Source: Diploscapter coronatus
Lineage: Eukaryota > Nematoda > Chromadorea > Rhabditida > Rhabditidae
Reading direction: 5' to 3'
NCBI GenBank assembly: GCA_964036155.1
Contig: OZ038423.1
Span: forward strand, 13,531,249-13,595,248
DNA: 64,000 bases
Below the pieces are notes generated by a model that was not told the DNA's origin, searched no databases, and was given only the letters and a program-made list of their open reading frames with translations. Position numbers and translations under genes: made by a program. Positions 13,901 through 25,182 of the stretch are shown one piece after another. Positions within the stretch are counted from its first letter, which is position 1. Every line of letters begins with the position of its first letter.

Positions 13901-14324
13901 ATTTTAGGATATTTATTTTCATCGATTTTTTTTTAGATCTGCCCCCAGCACTCGTGATCACGTGCGACTTCGATGTGCTCAGGGATGAGGGAATTCTCTA
14001 CGCCAAAAGGCTCGAGGTAATATATTTTCGCAAATTATTCATTTCGTCGAAATCTCCAGAAATGGACGATGATATTATCATTGTGCTTGAAAGTTTTATA
14101 ATTTCAAATCGTATTTTCAAAATTAGATAGTTTCGTGAAACATTGACGAGTTCCCGAATATTTCCGAAAGAATGCTCAATTTGCAGGAAGCAGGGGTTCC
14201 TGTGACATTCGTGAACTACGAGAACGGTTTCCATGCGATGCTCAACTTCCACGTCGAGTTGTTCGAAGCATCGAGGTCGCTGCAGGACATCGTCAATTGG
14301 AGTCGGGACAGGATACTCGCTTAG
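10923..14324 (+). CDS. AADAC/NCEH1-like alpha/beta-hydrolase (lipase/esterase)
   Basis: Twelve coding exons: 10923-10998, 11320-11426, 11768-11838, 11948-12020, 12272-12396, 12582-12717, 12907-13002, 13070-13160, 13246-13379, 13640-13802, 13937-14016, 14187-14324; 429 residues. Motifs of the Abhydrolase_3 family are present: the oxyanion-hole HGGG (VVFIHGGGFALGS), nucleophile elbow GDSAGG, acid in DFDVLRDEG, and base in NGFHAM. The block ISIEYRLSPEAKFP follows the oxyanion hole as in arylacetamide deacetylase and neutral cholesterol ester hydrolase. An apparent non-coding exon ends at a donor at 10763 and splices to 10908, just before the ATG. Intron 2 uses a GC donor (CCG|GCAAGT), the only way to keep frame. 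The exact substrate is unknown. Confidence 0.9.
12056..12165. repeat. intronic fold-back
   Basis: This is in intron 4 of the hydrolase gene. The left arm 12056-12078 (GTTGCATGCAACTCG...) pairs with 12139-12165, and an inner pair around AGAGAGC/GCTCTCT continues the stem. It could form a long imperfect hairpin in the pre-mRNA. Confidence 0.7.
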
Positions 14325-15139
14325 AGGTTGGGAAACTTGGAAAGTCATCTTTTAAAATTAGGGCATAGATATGACTTGCTTGAGGTTTGAGATTCACAAA
14401 ATTTCTGAAACTTATCTCATTTATTATTTCCAGACCCCCTTCCAAACCCCGTGTGAATTCATTCATTCCCCGCAACGCATTTCCTCGAGTCAAATGGGCA
14501 GAGCTAGACTAGTCAAATCGAACCACAAGTGAGGCTTTTACTCGACTTATACTAATTTTTAGACGAGCTTTATTCCTATTTCTGAAAGTCACATTCTGTA
14601 TCAGTTTTTTAAGTACTGAAATTTTATATTTTCACGTTTTTTCCAGTACTTGTCGGATTAGATTATTTTGATTTCAATACATGTTCTGTAACTCCTTTAG
14701 TTGGTGAAATCTTGAAATTATTAGTTGTTGGTAGTGCTATTTTGAGAAACTGAGCATTTAATGCTGTAGATTTTTTTCATTGTATACATTGTACCATAAC
14801 TCCTTTTATTTGAATCATTGATTTTGGACCGTATTCTTTGGTATTGACTCTTGGAGAGAATAACAATTTTTGGACCAAAGTATACGGCATTCCATTCCAT
14901 TACATTGTAAATGTTATTCTAAATACTCGAATTCTTGTCTACAATTTTAGTTTTGATGCGAGTCTTTTTAGGTCTAGATATTTTGAAACTTTATGATTTT
15001 TATTTTATGTTATTTTGAAAAGTGGAATAAATTATTTTCTGAATTTAAATTTGGATTTATGAGAGCATAAAATTTCGAGTTTCTAGGGATACAAAATAGA
15101 AAAAAATTGAGTTTCCTAAGTGCGCAGATTAATCGTGAA
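14325..15139. other. intergenic, no gene seen
   Basis: This holds the 3' UTR of the hydrolase and the upstream region of the Ly6-like gene. It is strongly T-rich, with an AATAAA-type signal near 15026. No supported exon. Confidence 0.5.
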
Positions 15140-15718
15140 ATGCATTTCTGGTACGCTTGTTTATTTTTTGCGCTGAATTTTATCGGTAAGGTTTAAATAA
15201 TTCATTTTTTGGAACAATAACAATTCCAGATGAAGTTTGCTCCATAAATATTCGATGTTACAGTTGTCTGACCCCGAAATCTTATACGAAATTTAGTGAT
15301 TACTGTAATGACAAGAAGTACTGTGAAGGGGTGTTTTGTTACAAGGGACGGGACACGACAAGTGAGTGAATTTTACGTTTTTCATAAGTTCGAGTTTTAA
15401 AAAATCTAAATTGGTAAAAGTATCAAAACTTTGAAGATTTTTTCCAAAATCCAAAAATTTATTTTTAGCAACAGGCATAATACATGGGTGCATCGACCAA
15501 CCCCCGTTAGATAAATCGATGAGTAGTAAGTTAAAAATTAAAGTTTTTCTTTACAAAAAATATATATTTTAGTTTGTAAAGATGTGAAAAACAGCGAAGA
15601 AAAATACGATAATTGCTACTGCAAAAATATCGATTACTGCAATTCTTCTAATCTTTTGAAATCTTCAAAAATAATCATTTCTAGCTTCATTTTAACTTTA
15701 TTGGTATTTTTCACTTGA
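15140..15718 (+). CDS. secreted Ly6/ET-module-like protein with GPI-type tail
   Basis: Four exons (15140-15185, 15230-15361, 15469-15525, 15573-15718) give 126 residues. Exon 1 is a signal peptide (MHFWYACLFFALNFIG). The mature part has eleven cysteines, starting with CYSCLTP and ending with the Ly6/ET-type signature NCYCKNIDYCN. A hydrophobic C-terminus (IIISSFILTLLVFFT) without a basic tail follows, as in GPI-anchored proteins. The fold is likely a three-finger type of cell-surface protein; its partner is unknown. Every exon junction keeps frame. Short exons kept this gene out of simple ORF scans. It could also be a nematode-specific ET module rather than a true Ly6 protein. Confidence 0.75.
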
Positions 15719-15788
15719 TAATTCAATTGTTGAAAATAAATAATTTATTCGAATTTTTTTCAAATTTAAATCATAAAATTCTCACAAA

Positions 15789-17216
15789 TCACGATTTCTT
15801 CTTTTTCACGTTCGGCGTCTCGACGGCGGGCGCTGCTAGGAGACGTTGTTTGGGCGTGGCCTCAAAAATTTCAATTCACCCTCACTCCTTTCTACTATTT
15901 ATCATTTTTAATAGTTTGAATAATGACGTAAGAAAGCTTCTATAATTTACCTTCATATCCTCCTTTATGTACAATTTATCATTTGTTTATTTTCAAAAAA
16001 AGATTGAATACAACAATTCTACCTGAGAGGAGCGCGAATTCGAATTCTTCAACGCAACCGGCTTGAGCGACGAGATGACTACTTTGGACATTGCTGAGCT
16101 AAAATTATAGGATTTTATGAAAAAAGATACAAAGTTTAATCATTTCTGGAAAATGGGGAATGATATAGCTGTTTTTGAAATTTTTAAATGAAAATATTCG
16201 ATTTTTAAAAATTTTACCTTTCATCCAAATCTGAATTCCGACGAAAAGCAAAAGCGTCGCACCGAATGCTAAACTCGGAGTGCAGCTTCTGAGCCAAATT
16301 TGGAATCGGGAAAGTCGAGGTCGACGGAGAACAACTGTAGTTGTATTCTTTGCTCGATTACGAGCTCAAAATCAACTGAAAATAATATTTTCTAATGAAT
16401 GTATCCAAATAACTTTTATAAAATCTCATCATTCATGATCTAAATAACGAAGTTTTATAAAAGTTATTTGGTTGTGTTCATTAGAAAATATTCTTTTCAC
16501 TTGATTTTGAGCTCGTATCGAGCAAAAAATACAACTACTGAATTTTCAATTTTATAAAATTGAAAAAATAAAGTGTTTTACTTTCTACTCAAATTATTTT
16601 GATTGTTTCATTGGGCATATCAAAACGAGCAAAATTTCAAAATTCTAAATGAATGGCTAAAATATGAGGATTTTAAACATATTTTTAAAATTTGTTGTAG
16701 CAAGTAACGCGCAAATGTACAAATAACAAAAAATCCTGAATATACAAAATACAAATTTACTTGATCGCGAACATTCCGAGTGTCTTCGAGACGGCGCCAG
16801 GACAGATCGTCTTTGTGTCGAGGAACACGAACTCGGCCGATTTGTCGTTCATGCAGTCCAGCACTGAAGAGAGGCCCAATGCGATCTTCGAATCCTGTAA
16901 TTTTCTTTATTTAAAAAAATCGAAAAAGAAAATTCGCCTTTTCTCAAATTTAGAATTTTCAAGGTATTTTAAAACTATTCTTTTAGAAAATTATTTTTAT
17001 TATTCAAAATTTCGAATTTACCAAATATTCGTCATCCTTTTTTGAGTTCTTGTCGCGAATTTTCAAAAATCCCTCGATCATCGGTCGAATGACATCCAGC
17101 AATGGACTGAACTCGTCAAACGAGTCGTTGACCGACCAGTCGAATTTCAGTGAGCTCTGCAAATGCGCGTGAAGTTTCCGACGCTTTCCGCTATTCCCGA
17201 ATGAAGGTTTGCCCAT
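15789..17216 (-). CDS. L7Ae/RPP38-like RNA-binding protein
   Basis: Five exons (17022-17216, 16761-16894, 16218-16334, 16023-16098, 15789-15860) give 197 residues with consistent phases. The centre has the L7Ae pattern: ALGLSSVLDCMND, FVFLDTKTICPGAV, then IRCDAFAFRR after a PIPNL segment, as in the RNase P/MRP subunit RPP38/POP3 group. The C-terminus is basic (NVKKKKS), fitting a nuclear or nucleolar protein. Its stop codon lies 70 bp beyond that of the convergent Ly6-like gene. Intron 2 holds a large fold-back that reaches the acceptor of exon 3. The gene model is strong; the family call is my inference from pattern, and another L7Ae member is possible. Confidence 0.62.
16336..16540. repeat. 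long near-perfect inverted repeat in intron
   Basis: The arms 16336-16427 and 16451-16540 are about 90 bp each, nearly perfect, with a loop of about 23 bp. The left arm begins at the splice acceptor of exon 3 of the L7Ae-like gene, so the intron end (TACAACTAC) is duplicated in inverse orientation. Confidence 0.85.
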
Positions 17217-17752
17217 CTCTGGAACGTCTTTTTTGAGAATAATAAAACGATAAAAAGATAAGGAAAAATATAATGGTTGAAATGACGCTGTAAACGGAGT
17301 GCGAAACAGTATTATAAACTGAAGAGTAGGTATTGCACACTTTGCAACCTTTCTTTCCCAGACCCAACCCACGAGAAATATTATATACGACCTATGAAAT
17401 AGAGTAAAAAATCAAACAAATATTCTTCATAATCGTTAATGAATTCTATATAGCGAATGCCTTTCATATTAGTGTCAAGATTTATTCTGCATAGTTTGCA
17501 AATCGTAATAAAAATTACTAGCACATCGAGTTAAAATAATATTATAAAAAGCGTCAATTGATACACAAAAGACCCTTCTCGACGTCTTATGTAATGTCAT
17601 CAGGAGTGTTGGCGGATCGCAAAATCTGCGTTCCTATTCGTGTGACCGCCCTCGCTCCGATCCGATTCAAAGCCATGATTGGCAACTTAACAATCTACTT
17701 TTATACACCATTACAAAAGTAGGTTGGCTGTCGTTCGATAAGGTTCTCAGTA
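17217..17752. other. intergenic, no gene seen
   Basis: This separates the divergent L7Ae-like and Tyr-rich genes, so it should hold both promoters. It is AT-rich, with a TATA-like TTTTATACACC near 17700. No exon was found. Confidence 0.45.
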
Positions 17753-17870
17753 AACAGGGCCATGCTTTTCCAAGTTGAATTTCCGGACCCCGCTTTTTGC
17801 CACCTCCTCTCGGACAGCTGCTGCTTTGCCACTGAAAGCGAGAGGAGTTTTATCACTTATCTTTTTATCA
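17753..17870 (+). promoter_or_regulatory. conserved block upstream of Tyr-rich gene 1
   Basis: About 120 bp aligns to 20500-20615 upstream of the second gene. Shared words are TGCTTTT.CAAGTTG, ATTTCCGGA, CGGACAGCTGCTGC and TATCACTTATCTTTTTAT. It is not a conserved ORF, since ATG in one copy is GTG in the other. It may be a shared promoter/enhancer (CAGCTG is an E-box) or a non-coding first exon. Confidence 0.6.
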
Positions 17871-18250
17871 TCCCTTCTTTTCTCGTATTTTCCCATAGTA
17901 TTTCATTATTTCCGAAATCTTTTCTCTGTCTATCACAACATTGCCAGAGGCCATCTTTATCTGCGTGTTTTTTCAGGGCCTGGCACGAGGTAGGCATGTA
18001 GCTTATCCTACCGATATCCACTCAGTTTATCAGTCTCAGCATACTTTACTTCGATCGAGAACGACCGGATATAAATCTACCTCAGTCGATGTCTCACAAG
18101 TCTTAGCTGATTAAAAATCTCTTCCGGTCGATTTCGGTAGATCCGTTCAGGCTCGACCTGAGTGAAACATACTGAGGTTTCAAGAGTCGTAGATATGACG
18201 GTTTCTGTAGCTCAATATTCTGTTACTTTCCATGATCTTTATCCATTCAC

Positions 18251-18393
18251 ATGGGTGATTACGAAAGTTCGCATTTCGGGAGAGAGTATAAGGTTAGGGT
18301 AGAGGGTAAAGATAGGCAAAAGATAAGCACTCCACTTTTCGCATACTATTTCGCCAAAGTGCAAACCTGCGAATTTTCGTAGCACCCACCCAT
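18251..18393. repeat. variable-arm hairpin element A
   Basis: The left arm (ATGGGTG..TACGAAAGTTCGC) pairs with the right arm ending ACCCACCCAT at 18393. The interior has the GTATAAGG...GGGTAAAG..AGGC and CATACTATTTCGC words shared with the other copies. It lies 0.4 kb upstream of Tyr-rich gene 1. Confidence 0.65.
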
Positions 18394-18797
18394 TCAGATA
18401 TCCGCCTTTATCTTGCCTTCTGATGGCTTATCATCTGCACCCTCAACCGATCTCGTGTGGAGCCTGATATGGTGATAGTATTCATCAACTGAAATTTCAA
18501 TAGATCTCTTTGAAAAAGGCGCATATTCGACACTCACCTCATCCTGTAGAAGGCCCAAGGCTTTAATATCTAACTCATACTATTTCCCAAAGAATTATGT
18601 GCCCTTTACGAGGAGCCTCTCAATCAACCTCGTTCGATGAAACACACCAAAATAGACCGAGATTGGCCGAGCTCGCTAAACTTCGGCTAATCTCTCGCTC
18701 GCACACCATAACATTATCTTCAGACTCTAATCCACTCCATTCTCGTTTGTGTGATTTTTCAAAGTTATCAACTCTTCCAAGAGTGCAATCTTTCAGG

Positions 18798-19875
18798 ATG
18801 TCGGATTACGCTCTTGTGAGGTCGCACAGTGTCGTCATCCCCAGATCGAGTTACTACGTAAGTTGATTTTTTGTTTATTTTTATGTATTTATAGCATAGA
18901 ACCCCAGTTATATTATGTTTATGGAGTATCAGATCCAAATTTACAGATCGATAAAATTCATTATCAGTTGATTGTGCAGTTATCCGAGTTTTTTATGGAA
19001 GTAGCAATATTCATAATTTATTTTAGTGCAGTTCATCTTCAATCTTCTAGTCTGAATGAAACCAGTTCCATTTTGGTTTATAAGTTTGAAAAGTTGATCT
19101 TCATCAAAAATAGATCAATCTTTCGCCCTAAGATGATCAAATACTCTTTTTTAACAAACGGTTGATATTCATTAAAAAAGGTCAATATTTCCCCAATAAT
19201 GCATAATTTAGCTGAGCCGCACTCGCTCTGTGCCTAACCTCACTGGGTACTACCATTACTCCAGCCGGTACAGTCCACAATGGAGCAGCTCAGTTTGGCA
19301 GTCGACGCCCTATAAGTGGAGAGCCGACTGGGACTGGTACAATGACTATTGGTGAGTATGGCTAGGAAGTGATAGTTGGTAAATGACGGAAAGCATATTT
19401 ATGGGGGTATAGTGAGAAGGGTTTTGTAGATTTGCGGAAAATAGTATAGGAAAATCTCTCCGCCATTTACGTGTTATCCTAGGAAGCATAAGCTTCTCTG
19501 CTTGGAGGCATTCTCAACAAGGAATCAAGCATGATAGTCGGGGATCTCTGAGTTTTGAAAATTCTTATTCTTTCCAAAAGTGGAGATAGGCGATAAAAAT
19601 ATTACTTGTAGTCAATCATACTCCTGGAAAACGGCTTGAAAAACCGTTTACGTTTTAGGTATAATCGCCATTACTTCTCCCCCTCCTCCTACACGCCGTA
19701 CTACACGAGCCGTCGCTATGCGTACACCCCTTACTCACCCTCCCGCTGGTACTACTGGAACTACCTGTCATATACTCCCTACTATTCTAATTATTACTGG
19801 AGCAGCTACTACAAGCCATTTTACTCGCTTTATTCTCGCTATTATCCCTATTTCAGTTCTTATTACTACTATTGA
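18798..19875 (+). CDS. Tyr-rich basic protein 1 (filagenin-like)
   Basis: Three exons (18798-18857, 19212-19351, 19659-19875) give 138 residues. The start MSDYALVRS is shared with the next gene, and a TTTCAG acceptor lies directly before the ATG, fitting trans-splicing or a 5' UTR intron. Exon 2 carries the shared block WQSTPYKWRADW. The C-terminal exon is roughly one-third tyrosine with Trp, Ser, Pro and Arg and almost no acidic residues. There is no signal peptide or TM segment. Small, basic, aromatic-rich nematode proteins of this kind are known as filagenins, which co-assemble with paramyosin in thick-filament cores. That identity is inferred from composition, not from a recognised motif. 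Introns hold fold-back element B. Confidence 0.72.
19361..19484. repeat. variable-arm hairpin element B
   Basis: This begins nine bases after the donor of exon 2. The arms GTAAATGACGGAAAG and CTCTCCGCCATTTAC pair, with further CTAGGA/TCCTAGG ends. It contains AAATAGTATAGG. It is the most diverged member. Confidence 0.55.
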
Positions 19876-20499
19876 CTAAGCTTTCCTGCTCTTCAAATTT
19901 TTCATCGAAAAATGAAAATCGTGCAAATTTTTAGATTTCTCAGTTTTCTGCCTAATTTCTTTAAAATTTATGAGTCGCTTCATTGAATTCTCATATTGAT
20001 TATGAAATTGTATGCTGCTGTAAATATTTTCAGAAATAAAAGAAACAAAATATGAGCACAGATGTGTCAACCTGGCAAACTCGTTGTGCTCGTTGCATAT
20101 ACAACACCTAGCCCCAGCCTCTTTTACCCTCCTCATATCACATATTATCTCTGAGTAACGAAGAAACGAGCGCAACGCGTTTTCCAAATTACCTTTTATA
20201 TAATAGCATCGATTTGAAAAATAAAAATTGGTTTTAGTTCACAACATCTTTGTTAGAAAAAGACTAATTATTTAGTCCTTGCATATTTATTTCTGAAAAC
20301 GATTAATGTAGAGTTTATCGGTTTAGTCTATCACACACTATTTTCCTACAGAACTGGGTGTACTCTACAAAAGAATGAAGATAATCATAGGGTGAATTAT
20401 GCAAATTTTTTGCTAGTAGCGTCACTACTGTGTCAATTTATCCCCACGGCATTTTGAATATATAGAGCTGTGTATAATTTCATAATATTTTCTGAAAAC
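19876..20499. other. intergenic, no gene seen
   Basis: This runs from the gene 1 stop codon to the second conserved block. It is AT-rich with a TATATA motif near 20458, about 40 bp before that block. No exon was found. Confidence 0.45.
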
Positions 20500-20615
20500 A
20501 GGCGTGCTTTTGCAAGTTGGATTTCCGGATCTCCCCATTTCCCCATTTTGCCATCGGCATTTCGGACAGCTGCTGCAGTGCCATTGTGAATCAGGGATCC
20601 TATCACTTATCTTTT
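20500..20615 (+). promoter_or_regulatory. conserved block upstream of Tyr-rich gene 2
   Basis: This is the duplicate of the block at 17753-17870, with the E-box core CAGCTGCTGC and the TATCACTTATC word kept. Spacing to the downstream ATG is about 0.7 kb here and 1.0 kb in the other copy. Confidence 0.6.
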
Positions 20616-21206
20616 TATTGTTCCTCTCTTTCCCCCCATTTTCCTCGTTGTTTCTTCATTTTCTCGATGTTTATTCCTCTAAATATCCAAAACTATTTCT
20701 CTATTTTTTGCCAGTTTTTATTTCCTCTCTAAAAACTTCATTATATTTCTCCATTTTCTCCGTCTTTACCTCTTTTTCTTACAGAATTGCCAACGACTCT
20801 ATTTCTTCTGGCTTCTATCTCAAGCTCTTTGACGTGAGGTATGAAGTTCATAAACGAACATCAGATATCCACCCTTTTGATCGATTTTTATAACTCCCAT
20901 AAAAATAACGGAACGATTGACTCTGTATTTTCACCACTACGTCATCTTTCCTCCATTTACATACTTCCTTCTAAATTCGAATTTTACACTCATTCGCTTG
21001 TCAGAAAAGTCCTTTTGAATTTCCAGAACCTTACCATTCATAAGATGGAATGATTTTTGTTAGAAAATTGCAATTGTGTCTTGTTATCCTAGAACTTGTT
21101 TCACGATTATATCATATTTTTGTCATTTATCCATTTCCGATACTGTATTCGCTGCTTGCACATTATAAAAATAGTCACTACTTTTGAAAAAAATAGATTT
21201 TTTAGG

Positions 21207-23143
21207 ATGTCAGATTACGCCCTCGTGAGGGCAAGTAGTTATGCCATACCTAGGGCGGAAGCGCTCTATACTACCCCTGCACCTTTGGTAAGTTTTCTTC
21301 CATGCTTTTTTCAAATTAGAATAGACAGTAGTGGACGAAATTTGAAAGCAAGCATTAATACTATTCAGACCCATTTCACCACCTTTTTGTGGGTCCATTC
21401 GGTTGAATTTTTAAAATTCTATCACCAGATGCTCTTTACGATTCTGAAAATTTTTAACCGACATGATTCACAAATAATCGGTGGATAGATCTGAATCAAA
21501 TTTTTGCTTAGTTCTAAACTTTTATCCATTATTGTGTAATAAGAAAATATCGAATTTTCTGATTTAAAATTGGTTTAAAAACTTCCATAACATATAAAAA
21601 TTAACATCTATTCAACAAAACTTCAAAATACAAGCTTATGATGAGAATATATTGAATTATCCAAGAATATTCTTATTTGAAATTCTCCAAAATCGACGAG
21701 ATTTCGTGGAATCTAATTGCCTAATCCATTCTGATATTGATCAATGATAGCCTTTAATCAAATCATCGGCTTTGTATCCTCTAATTTATCAATGATGTTC
21801 CCCCTTCTCGAAGTCCAGCAGCTTTACACTTTTATCTATTTTCTCTTTCACTTTCTCATTCTCTCTCACTCATTACCGCTTGGCATTTTGCACCCACGCA
21901 AACACCTCCAAACCTATTGAAAAATTACTGATAAAAATTAATTCCCAGAATTCGGACAAATACAAACGAAATTAACGCACACATCAAAGCATAGAGACTA
22001 TAGTTGGGTCGGGATAGGATCTTGAAGATAATTTTTTTTTAAATTAAAAAAAACGAGATTTCAACCTTCTATCTTTCAATTAAAGGGATAATTCGAAATA
22101 AACCAACATATTTGTTCAATAATTGATTTATTCAGATGACGCACTCCCGCTCGGTGTCCGACATGGGGTCCTACTTCCGGCACTCGGAGAAATACCGTCC
22201 CCAATGGCACCACGTCTGGCAGTCCACGCCCTATAAGTGGAGAGAGGACTGGAACTCGGTAATTTCTCGTTACTATTTCTAGGCGCGAAACCTTGTGTGA
22301 TGCTAGCGTTCGGGACTATACTTTTATGCGAAGGAGAGAGAAGATCGCGTCGCGCAGCCTTCTTTATCCTTCGAATCACCATTTTCTTCTCGTCCCACTA
22401 GTAGTGCGCAAGGTCCTTCTAGGAATAATGAAAAATAACCTGATTCAAGTGGCGCACAAAAGTTTGGAATTGACAAATTTTCAGCTACAGCTTCCTTCAA
22501 CCTTTTACAATGAACAGTTCTGACTGAACTTTTATCACATATTGAAGATTACTTATCACAAAAGTCTGTCCAATTTTAGTATTTTCATTCTGTAAGAATT
22601 GTGTGAACACACAACTTCATGCGAGAGAGAGCGAAGCTCCAAACTCTTGTTGGCCACTGGCATTTCCCCATAATCGCATCCCAAGCTACTCTTCTAAATT
22701 CAGTATGATGGTTACTGGTATTCAACTTACAACCCGAGAGGACGCTACACCTACAAGTAAGGAATCGTACAATGTTGGATAGCCCGAAAACTAGTGACCT
22801 AATGGCCCGACGAAATAGTATGAGAAGAGAAATTCCAGCCTATCATACCCTCCCCTAGTCCTATACTATTTTGCAAATTCACTAGGTCACTAGTTTTTCA
22901 AAATGCCAGAATTTTTATCAAAAAAGATGAACATAATATGAGTTTAGCGATTATCTGCAAAGCACCTACACCTATGGAACTTCGAGAAACTATTGGATGT
23001 CATCGTATTATCCGAGCACTTACAAATACCCACACTATAAATACTATCTCAACTCCTATGGAGAGCCATACAGGTCGAAACCATATTATTCTTATCGATT
23101 CTATACCTATCCATACATGGACGCTCTTTGGGGGGATTATTAG
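21207..23143 (+). CDS. Tyr-rich basic protein 2 (filagenin-like), tandem paralogue
   Basis: Four exons (21207-21287, 22136-22258, 22704-22756, 22948-23143) give 150 residues. The start MSDYALVRAS and the exon-2 blocks SRSVSDMGSY and WQSTPYKWREDW match gene 1. The last two exons are Tyr-rich (YKYYLNSYGEPYR, YYSYRFYTYPYM) and end DALWGDY. A TTTTTTAG acceptor again lies one base before the ATG. One extra intron splits the region equal to gene 1's last exon, and that intron contains fold-back element C. The tandem arrangement with a shared upstream block points to one duplication that included regulatory DNA. The muscle role is inferred from resemblance to filagenins only. Confidence 0.75.
22784..22899. 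repeat. variable-arm hairpin element C
   Basis: The arms GAAAACTAGTGACCTA and TAGGTCACTAGTTTTT are nearly perfect and are followed inward by AAATAGTAT / ATACTATTT. It lies in intron 3 of Tyr-rich gene 2. The core reads in reverse orientation relative to D and E. Confidence 0.8.
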
Positions 23144-24701
23144 TCGTTACAGTCCTTTCCTGTGATTTGATATATTCAATATGGAGATCCAATGTGATGC
23201 GTGTTTTATGGGCAGGATTTTTCGTTTTTGCTTTTGCGAGGTTAATGGATAAATTTCGGAATATCGGTATCAACAAAAATGTTTCGAATTTTCGATTCCG
23301 AAAAATTGAAATTTCGAGGCTCTTTGGTCTCGAACTTCCGAATTCTGACTCTTGGGAAAATACAATGCTGAATTCGATTTAAAATTTCCAAAATCGCGAT
23401 TCCGACAGACTTATTGATCTGAGTGAAAGTTAAGGGGTATGATGAGAGTAGATAACTAGCATACGATGAAAGGCGTTCCGATCTTCCGAAATTTACAAGT
23501 TACCTTTGTGAGAGTGAAAATAGATCGCTCGCTGTTGGTTCTTCTCATTCCTGAGAAGGAGGGCGACGTACTGTCCATAAAATCCTCGTCACTATTGATT
23601 CCCATGTTGAACGTGCCAAATAATAAGTTTGCCAGGATTTTCGGGGTTTCTGTTGCATTCGAAAACACCTTCATTTTCCTATGCTTTGATTTGCGTAAAT
23701 TCATTCGTAACTTGAATAAATGGTATTATTTAGTCGGGAAAAAGTGTGGGTTTTGTTAGGCTGCAGTTTCTAGCTGTTCTCGGTTTCAACAAATTGCTGC
23801 ATTTTCTTCGCTTTTGTGATGAAGTAACAATTACCCACTCTTTGAACCTACTTTTTAATGCCATATTGAATCCAAATCTTAAGGAGACTTTTAGAAACTT
23901 ATCCCAAAAATTATGGTTGGATGAAATTTCGACTCTCGAAAAATGAGAATCCCTTCCAAATTGCTGCTTAGATCTGTTCTAATAGTGTGAACCAGTTTAT
24001 TAAAAAAACCTCTATGTTCGATTTCGAAGCTAAACTTCCTACCTTTTTCCAAGAAAATTATTACTCATATCACTTTTATATGAAACTAACCCCAATAATT
24101 TTTCTTTATTTCAGATCCTACCTTCGAGACTCGTCATTGAATCCCACAGATCGTGGACTGGGGATGCATAGGGCAGGTTAGGTAGTTTGGGGTTATCAAA
24201 AAAATGACTAAACATGTCATTTTTGTTAATCGTCGTCTTATTCTTATCGATGAAGTTGATGCGCACAAAAATTTAGATAAAGTGACGGAGATTAAAAACA
24301 TTAAAAGCGCCAACTAGTTTAAATCTTTCGAGCATTGCGCATTTGCAACGAAGTTGGTGTGGTACAAGTAAAAAAATTGTTTTGAATACATATTCATCAT
24401 AAAATAGCAAATTATTCAACCCATTTTTCCTATTTTTAAGAAAAAATTATTACGAATCTATGTTTTTTCCTAATGATGAAATAATTTAATTTAGGTCGCT
24501 GTCTATGGCACTACTAATCCCTTCTCTCCACTGTATTTGTGCACTCGATACTGAAAATCATTATTCTTGAACAATGATTTTTCCGTGCTTATCAAATATA
24601 AGATTTTATATTTATCTAATCTTCAAAGATTGAAACAAGCTTTACTCTCTAACTATAGATAAAAACTTGTAAAAGAGCCGATGACGCAGAAAATGACCAT
24701 T
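23144..24701. other. no supported gene
   Basis: This is AT-rich sequence with several open frames of up to about 97 codons on both strands. The best is a minus-strand frame at 23504-23704 with a donor but no partner exons. I do not call a gene. Confidence 0.4.
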
Positions 24702-24817
24702 TGGAAAAGTAGTACCGATAGCATCATACGAAATAGTATGAGTTAGGGGAAGGGTATGGCAGACTAAAGAATCTTTTTCTATACTATTTTTATGGTACTG
24801 CCATTACTACTTTTCCA
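24702..24817. repeat. variable-arm hairpin element D
   Basis: The arms TGGAAAAGTAGTA and TACTACTTTTCCA flank a core beginning ACGAAATAGTATGAG and ending CTATACTATTTTT. The core aligns with E, and with C reversed, over about 60 bp. The arms do not align. Confidence 0.8.
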
Positions 24818-25182
24818 GGTTTCCTAGAAAATCGTCCACCTTTAGACGAACACTTGTTTACTTTTTATTCAATTTCAATCCTTTCTCCATCATTATAAAT
24901 GAGAAATGAGTAAAGTTTTATGCTTGTTCGGGTTTGATCCATTTATGCATTTCATTGATGAAACGCTAATTTCATTTTTCAATCTTCATTTTTTTACTAC
25001 ATGGCATCAAGCAATACAATAAAGCGACATGTACAAGCATGTGAGTAAATGGATAAAATTTCAAAGGTTTAACGTTAGATTAAATGCTGATAAACCTGAG
25101 ACAAAATTTTGCTTTCTGATAAAACTAATTTTGTTTAGTTAACATTTTCACTAGTCCAATATGTTATCATATTAGAATCAGT

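Noticed and set aside
23504..23704. Minus-strand 67-codon frame with a donor (MNLRKSKHRKMK..., ...GMRRTNSERSIF)
   Set aside because: The peptide looks plausible, but no acceptor-flanked partner exon lies downstream before the Tyr-rich gene, and the plus strand is open too.
24116..24180. Possible plus-strand exon after a TTTATTTCAG acceptor
   Set aside because: Only about 20 codons, with no matching upstream or downstream exon.
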